Assembly: GCA_017548385.1 (NCBI GenBank)
Contig: JAFZAE010000034.1
Span: forward strand, 1-40,143
DNA length: 40,143 bases
Direction: 5' to 3'
Origin: Prevotella sp.
GTDB lineage: Bacteria > Bacteroidota > Bacteroidia > Bacteroidales > Bacteroidaceae
Below, piece after piece: positions 35,934 through 40,143 of the stretch. Both the position numbers and the translations under genes were made by a program. The notes under the pieces are model-generated. The model did no database searches. It saw only the letters and a list, made by a program, of their open reading frames with translations, and was not told the origin of the DNA. Position 1 is the first letter of the stretch, and each line of letters starts with the position of its first letter.

Positions 35934-37298
35934 TTATTTTCCATCTTCCTCCATATATTGGTCCAGATTCCCCCGCCACAAATAGTGGTTTGTTTCACGG
36001 ACTAATACTTTGCTGAGCAATAGTAGGGCAATGAGGTTGGGGATAGCCATCAGAGCATTGAAACAGTCTGCGAGATTCCATACAATACTCAGACCTATTA
36101 CGCTGCCACCAAATACGGCAACGATATATAGCACACGATACAACAAAGTCCATCGTTTGTTGCTCAGGTATTCTACAGCGCGCTCACCATAGTAACTCCA
36201 TCCCAAGATGGTGCTGAATGCAAATGTAAACTGACCCACGTTCAACAGCGTACTACCCACATAGGGAATCTTGGAGAATGCACCTTTGGTCAAAGTGGCG
36301 CCATCAGAAAAGTCTATGTCAGGGTGGGCGAGGGCACTGCTCACGATTACAATGCCTGTGAGAGCACAAATGACCACCGTGTCCCAGAATGTGCCCGAAC
36401 TGGACACCAAGGCTTGACGCACGGGGTTACGTGTCTGTGCTGCAGCAGCGACAATTGGCGCGGAACCCATACCCGATTCGTTGGAGAAAAGCCCGCGGGA
36501 GATACCATAACGAGCGGCTATCATAAATGTGCCGCCAACAAATCCGCCACCGGCAGCGGCAGGGTTGAAAGCCGATTCTACAATCAGTTTAATAGCTGGC
36601 CAGATGTAGGAGCCATTCATACATAGGATGTAGATACACCCCACCACGTAGAATATGGCCATGAAAGGAACAAGACCACTGCACACACGGGCGATACTCT
36701 TTACACCACCCAGAATCACGGCGGCTGTAAGGGCGCATACCACGGCTCCCACAAGATAGGGAGATATGCTAAAGGTTTCATAAGTCAGGGTTGAGATGGC
36801 GTTTGCCTGTACCGTACAGCCGATACCAAAGGAGGCAAGAGCACAGAACAATGCGAACAGGATGCCGAGCCATTTCATTCCCAGACCGCGCTCTAAAGCG
36901 TACATCGGACCACCAATCATCTTGCCGTCGGTGGTTTTCACACGGTATTTGATGGCAAGCAACCCCTCTGCATATTTTGTGGAGATTCCAAAGACACCGG
37001 TCAACCAGCACCAGAACACAGCGCCGGGACCACCAAGGGCTATCGCTGTACCTACACCTACGATGTTGCCGGTACCGATGGTGGCGGCAAGGGCAGTGGC
37101 AAGGGCGCCAAATTGTGAAACATCGCCAGTGGAACCTTTGTCGCGCGTCACAGAAAGTTTGATGGCTTTGAAAATCTTGCGCTGAGGAAATTTCAGGATA
37201 ATCGTCAAGTAGATATGGGTGCCTAAGAGCAGAAGAATCATAGGCCAGCCCCAGAGTACATCATTAATACTGTTGATGATTTGGTTGAATGTATCCAT
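35934..37298 (-). CDS. Alanine/glycine:cation symporter (AGCS family)
   Basis: Inner-membrane sodium-coupled importer for alanine or glycine, 454 residues, ~11 membrane segments. Family signatures: QFGALATALAATIGTGNIVGV (62-82) and GGPGAVFW (89-96) in the first half, and GWSYYGERAVEYL in the second. Length is usual. It lies 14 bp downstream of a DUF4230 gene and two genes downstream of the operon promoter. Which amino acid it takes cannot be told. The link to two DUF4230 proteins may be a simple operon or a real partnership. Confidence 0.9.
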   Translation of the reverse strand: MDTFNQIINSINDVLWGWPMILLLLGTHIYLTIILKFPQRKIFKAIKLSVTRDKGSTGDVSQFGALATALAATIGTGNIVGVGTAIALGGPGAVFWCWLTGVFGISTKYAEGLLAIKYRVKTTDGKMIGGPMYALERGLGMKWLGILFALFCALASFGIGCTVQANAISTLTYETFSISPYLVGAVVCALTAAVILGGVKSIARVCSGLVPFMAIFYVVGCIYILCMNGSYIWPAIKLIVESAFNPAAAGGGFVGGTFMIAARYGISRGLFSNESGMGSAPIVAAAAQTRNPVRQALVSSSGTFWDTVVICALTGIVIVSSALAHPDIDFSDGATLTKGAFSKIPYVGSTLLNVGQFTFAFSTILGWSYYGERAVEYLSNKRWTLLYRVLYIVAVFGGSVIGLSIVWNLADCFNALMAIPNLIALLLLSKVLVRETNHYLWRGNLDQYMEEDGK

Positions 37299-37312
37299 AT
37301 TAAAAGTAGGTT

Positions 37313-37915
37313 CTAGAAGTGAATTTCCACATGCCCAAAGCCTAAGGAGCGGAATAATGTGGTAAACTGTTCAATGGCGTTCTTACGTGCTAACTCAAGA
37401 TTGGCAGTTGTCAATCCACGGGCAAGCATTTTGCGGCGGGCCTGATAATAAAGGGCATCACGAGATTTCTGGTCCCATGAGCCAATCTCGAAAAATGGCT
37501 TTGTCTTGGCTTCGTCAATGAAATTGTTGTCTAGCAATTCCACAGCAGGTAATGTGACGCTAACCGTGTCACCATTCATCTGCACCCAGTCTTCCTTGGC
37601 TTTCTGTAAGTCTACGCCTAAACGCATTCGTCCGTAATAGATACGCACCAATTCACGGTCGCTGCCAAACCGACGATAGGCTGATGTGTCGGCAATCTCC
37701 TCCAAATCGATAGTGAGAAATTCCCATTGGCCTATGTCAATCATCGAAACAATCTGCGTGGGGGAGTATTCTATCTTGTCATTATCTGCACCAACTTCCA
37801 TGTGACTGTTGGAGCACTTCCATGTCAAGAGAATTACCATCGCTACAATTGCAATGATGGTGAAAAACGTCAAGACACGCTTGGCTACTTCGTGGGTAAT
37901 GCTTGCTCTCTTCAT
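37313..37915 (-). CDS. DUF4230 membrane-anchored protein
   Basis: A 200-residue protein with one N-terminal membrane helix (~14-31, LTFFTIIAIVAMVILLTW) and a periplasmic domain of the DUF4230 type: SPTQIVSMIDIGQWEFLTID, then RIYYGRMRLGVDLQKAK and VSVTLPAVELLDNNF, ending with LTTANLELARKNAIEQFTTLFRSLGF. Its start overlaps the stop of the next-upstream DUF4230 gene by 4 bp (ATGA). Function is unknown; the fold is beta-rich with a helical tail. Confidence 0.75.
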   Translation of the reverse strand: MKRASITHEVAKRVLTFFTIIAIVAMVILLTWKCSNSHMEVGADNDKIEYSPTQIVSMIDIGQWEFLTIDLEEIADTSAYRRFGSDRELVRIYYGRMRLGVDLQKAKEDWVQMNGDTVSVTLPAVELLDNNFIDEAKTKPFFEIGSWDQKSRDALYYQARRKMLARGLTTANLELARKNAIEQFTTLFRSLGFGHVEIHF

Positions 37916-38574
37916 GGCTTTTTCTCTGTGCTGATGACATTTAATTTTTGTGAATCTAAATCCTTACGGAATGTAATCACAATATCCTTCTCATCATAGC
38001 CCATCTTCGTTAACATAGGTACAAGGAGACGGGTGGCACATAGACGAGCGCGCGAGGTGATGTCAAGTAGAGGAATGGTCTTGAGAATCTCTTTACGACC
38101 TTCCTGCTCATAGTGGGCAATTTCTTTGTCGCTGAAATTCTTACGTAAGAACGACACGTGCTCACTCACACTATTACGATCCACCTTGGTGCTTGACATC
38201 TCAACTACTGGATCGGGGAGGATAATTTCTATCTGTCGGCCGTTTCTAATGATATTTTCAGGGCCAAACAGGCTGAAATCTATGAAACCCTTTACCGTGG
38301 CATCAATCGGAATCGCGATATTGCGGTCGCCAGCGGGAATAGCGATGTTGATTGTGCGGCCATAAATCTTACCTTTGGCGTGAAGATTGTCTTTATGTGT
38401 GATAATCTTACGGATATGATATTCGCTGGTATGCAACTTGGAGCATTTCTGTATGTCATACACAAGCAAGCGCACACTATCTACACGCTCTTTACTTTTG
38501 GGGAGTTGAGGCTGACCTCCTTCGCACGACAAAAGCAAGGGAAGCATGACGAGGATGTAAATTATCTTACGCAT
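37912..38574 (-). CDS. DUF4230 lipoprotein, first gene of the operon
   Basis: A 220-residue lipoprotein: MRKIIYILVMLPLLLSC with lipobox LLLSC (Cys17). The folded part parallels the next gene: LVYDIQKCSKLHTSEYHIRKI, then IAIPIDATVKGFIDFS and IEIILPDPVVEMSS, ending with LCATRLLVPMLTKMGYD. The open frame extends to 38841, but the extra part overlaps a divergent gene and its promoter; the ATG at 38574 with a signal peptide and a -7 box at 38592 fits. It overlaps the second DUF4230 gene by 4 bp. The two are diverged paralogues, one lipid-anchored and one helix-anchored. Confidence 0.75.
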   Translation of the reverse strand: MRKIIYILVMLPLLLSCEGGQPQLPKSKERVDSVRLLVYDIQKCSKLHTSEYHIRKIITHKDNLHAKGKIYGRTINIAIPAGDRNIAIPIDATVKGFIDFSLFGPENIIRNGRQIEIILPDPVVEMSSTKVDRNSVSEHVSFLRKNFSDKEIAHYEQEGRKEILKTIPLLDITSRARLCATRLLVPMLTKMGYDEKDIVITFRKDLDSQKLNVISTEKKP

Positions 38575-38591
38575 ATAGTAAAAATATACTG

Positions 38592-38629
38592 CAAAGATAA
38601 ACGTTTTTTCCAAAAATCTCGTAATTTTG
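38592..38629. promoter_or_regulatory. Divergent -7 boxes between DUF4230 operon and small lipoprotein
   Basis: Minus-strand TATCTTTGC (38592-38599) serves the DUF4230 operon, with its ATG 18 bp away; plus-strand TAATTTTGC (38622-38629) serves the divergent lipoprotein. Both fit TAnnTTTG. The two sets of promoter elements face away from each other within 40 bp, so their -33 regions must overlap. Confidence 0.6.
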
Positions 38630-38647
38630 CACCTGAAAAAAATATAC

Positions 38648-39223
38648 ATGATGAAAAAAATCACGTTTTTCCTTGGTTTCCTTTGTTTTATAGCCTTATT
38701 TTCTGCATGTAGCAAAGAAGAAAAGTCTATTTCCAAAAGAAATATCCTAGTTCCACCTCCGAAGGATGACGAACCAGATACAATTATCCATAAATTGGAT
38801 GAGTTTAATGTGCTTGATACTGTTCCCTGGGTAGGGAGCACTTATAAAGTTAGTTGTCAGAGATATACCAATGATAGTCTGGCATATGTTAAGATGGATA
38901 ATGGTAAGATGTTTCGTGATAATCTCATCAAGGTGACTATCACGAGGTCCGACAACAGCGTCTTTTTTGAAAAAGTCTTCCGTAAAAGTATATTTGATAA
39001 ATTTTTCAATCAAGAATACGCTAGACAAAATGTTTTGCTTGGAATGGTTCTTGAAAAGGAAAAAACCGACAAAAATAATCTGTATTTTCTCGGAACGGTG
39101 GGTAATCCTATTGAGTTGATGGATGAATTTATGCTATTCGAAATCGTAGTCTCGAAAATGGGCGACGTTTCCATTAACAAAATGGAACTCGATGAAAACA
39201 AACCCGAGGAGGATGAAAAGTGA
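38648..39223 (+). CDS. Small lipoprotein, DUF4738-like
   Basis: A 191-residue lipoprotein: signal MMKKITFFLGFLCFIALFS with lipobox LFSAC (Cys21), a Lys/Ser/Pro/Asp-rich linker, and a beta-rich domain (WVGSTYKVSCQRYTNDSLAYV, FEIVVSKMGDVSINKME). I recall a similar pattern in Prevotella DUF4738 lipoproteins, but that is tentative. The track-longest frame starts at a TTG at 38627, which is inside the -7 box TAATTTTGC, so the real start must be ATG 38648 or 38651. The C-terminus is acidic. Role unknown. Confidence 0.65.
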   Translation: MMKKITFFLGFLCFIALFSACSKEEKSISKRNILVPPPKDDEPDTIIHKLDEFNVLDTVPWVGSTYKVSCQRYTNDSLAYVKMDNGKMFRDNLIKVTITRSDNSVFFEKVFRKSIFDKFFNQEYARQNVLLGMVLEKEKTDKNNLYFLGTVGNPIELMDEFMLFEIVVSKMGDVSINKMELDENKPEEDEK

Positions 39224-39248
39224 ATGTGAGGATCGGTGCTGACATTCG

Positions 39249-39275
39249 TTCATCGGGATTTGCAATCCCGATGAA
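39249..39275. repeat. REP-like perfect palindrome
   Basis: TTCATCGGGATT (39249-39260) and AATCCCGATGAA (39264-39275) form a perfect 12-bp stem with a TGC loop. A degenerate second copy, ATCAGGATT-TAT-AATCCGAAT, follows at 39282-39303. It could act as a terminator for either convergent gene, but a paired palindrome of this kind more resembles a REP/BIME element. Confidence 0.7.
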
Positions 39276-39342
39276 GTGAATATCAGGATTTATAATCCGA
39301 ATTTCCAAATACACATTATTGTGATATTGAAAGTGGTTTTCA

Positions 39343-40071
39343 CTATCGATAGAAAGTTATCCAGTTGGTACGATACTGGAAGTCTGCGGCATTCTTGCTC
39401 TCTGGAAAAATCTCGTGCGTATTTCCTTTGTCATCCCTATACCATGCATAATTCCATCCAGCACCCATATCCAAATAGAGGGCGTTGGAGATGTTACTCT
39501 CCATCAAGCATTTAATGAAAAATTCCAATGTGATGACCTTTCTTGACTCTACAAGGCACAGCCGGCCATCTTTCTCGCACAAAGCCCTGTAGCGGGTACG
39601 GTTCTTGCGCATCCTCTCCCACATCGGTGTTTGTTTCCCATGGAGGATGAGCTGATATTGGCAGAATGCCATTTGACAGGTGGGCTTGTCCGTGAGGAAT
39701 CTCTTTTTCTCCATAAACTCCCATTTCCCTTGATACCATATGAATGCCCCCGTGTTAGCTCGACAATTGTATCCTTGATATAATTTCCCACCGCTTACAT
39801 GGTTGTCGGCAACATTTGAATGTCGGAATGTTGCTAAACGTTGCCCGGTAAAGGCTGCTTCGCAACAAAAATCCACTTTGGGGTCACTCTTGTCAGGCAT
39901 TTTCCCTAATGACAAATCGATGGACTTGAAATTAGGATAATAAAACGTGAGATGCTCTGTCTGGATAATTTCCGTAGCTGACATCCGCAGGCAAGCAACA
40001 AATGCCATCATCACAAGAATTATACTATTTTTTCTCAATCTATTTCTTTGTATGTATCGGTAATAGTTCAT
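39343..40071 (-). CDS. Secreted protein, phosphodiester glycosidase-like (DUF2233)
   Basis: A 242-residue protein with an N-terminal hydrophobic signal or anchor (~15-32) and a domain with QYQLILHGKQTPMWERM, RALCEKDGRLCLVES and ALYLDMGAGWNYAWYRD, which resemble the phosphodiester glycosidase/NAGPA family (DUF2233). In that family the LDMGAGW-like strand is near the active site. Here the domain lacks the usual ~50 extra residues. The gene is single, on the minus strand, and its own promoter was not identified in the 72 bp left of the window. The start MNYYRY at 40071 is the only in-frame ATG ahead of the signal. Family assignment is tentative. Confidence 0.6.
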   Translation of the reverse strand: MNYYRYIQRNRLRKNSIILVMMAFVACLRMSATEIIQTEHLTFYYPNFKSIDLSLGKMPDKSDPKVDFCCEAAFTGQRLATFRHSNVADNHVSGGKLYQGYNCRANTGAFIWYQGKWEFMEKKRFLTDKPTCQMAFCQYQLILHGKQTPMWERMRKNRTRYRALCEKDGRLCLVESRKVITLEFFIKCLMESNISNALYLDMGAGWNYAWYRDDKGNTHEIFPESKNAADFQYRTNWITFYR

Positions 40072-40143
40072 AGATGTTTGTTTTATGAGGTTTAAATGAA
40101 CATTTTATAACTCTACATCATAATTTCCGAAAGTAGAGTATTA

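Noticed and set aside
38574..38841. N-terminal extension of the DUF4230 lipoprotein
   Set aside because: It would overlap the divergent gene and both promoters, and the ATG at 38574 gives a proper lipoprotein signal.

Overview
The window looks like a chromosomal segment of a Bacteroidales bacterium, most likely Prevotellaceae (Prevotella/Segatella/Xylanibacter-like). The reasons are: many starts are preceded by the Bacteroidetes -7 box TAnnTTTG; there are short AT-rich intergenic repeat arrays; several families are typical of the phylum (DUF4270, DUF4230, RsiV-like DUF3298, CarboxypepD_reg TonB receptors, DUF4982-type GH2); and the metabolism points to succinate/propionate fermentation. No rRNA, tRNA, CRISPR array, insertion sequence, prophage or plasmid backbone was seen. 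All functional names come from reading the translations, not from a database search.

Layout. 0.3-8.7 kb: a secreted esterase (minus), then a tandem pair of secreted family-11 rhamnogalacturonan lyases (plus); the first lyase carries a ~900-residue passenger-like extension. 8.9-10.7 kb: LysM glucosaminidase followed by xanthine phosphoribosyltransferase, closed by hairpins including a strong one. 10.7-12.2 kb: DcuB-type C4-dicarboxylate transporter with an unusual extra loop. 12.8-15.4 kb (minus): a GT5-like glycogen-synthase half protein, a DUF4270 lipoprotein, and a 42-residue microprotein whose start overlaps the DUF4270 stop. 15.6-18.3 kb (minus): methylmalonyl-CoA epimerase, carboxyltransferase, a 52-residue OadG-tail-like protein and a biotin carrier protein, ended by a clear terminator and with no OadB pump gene next to it. 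18.4-25.4 kb (minus): GH105 unsaturated-uronyl hydrolase, GH2 beta-galactosidase-like enzyme, FemAB/GNAT-like acyltransferase and a TonB-dependent receptor.

25.7-31.3 kb: an orphan DegT aminotransferase and an RsiV-like protein (plus), then a minus-strand run of HD hydrolase, small lipoprotein and heparinase II/III-like lyase. 31.5-35.0 kb (plus): ROK sugar kinase and a GH2 enzyme with the Asp/Glu catalytic pair of exo-beta-glucosaminidases. 35.0-40.1 kb: a lipoprotein metallo-hydrolase, an operon of two DUF4230 proteins plus an AGCS amino-acid symporter, a divergent small lipoprotein, a REP-like palindrome, and a DUF2233-like secreted protein.

How the genes fit together. The PL11 lyases, GH105, GH2 galactosidase and esterase form a plausible rhamnogalacturonan-I (pectin) breakdown set, but they are split over two loci and no SusC/SusD pair is present. 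The DcuB transporter and the methylmalonyl-CoA genes belong to the succinate/propionate end of anaerobic fermentation. I did not find a clear unknown defence or mobile system. The most unusual observations are the lyase-passenger fusion, the pump-less methylmalonyl-CoA cluster, the stop-start coupled microprotein, a stand-alone ppGpp-hydrolase-like HD protein, and several families of short repeats that sit directly on stop codons.
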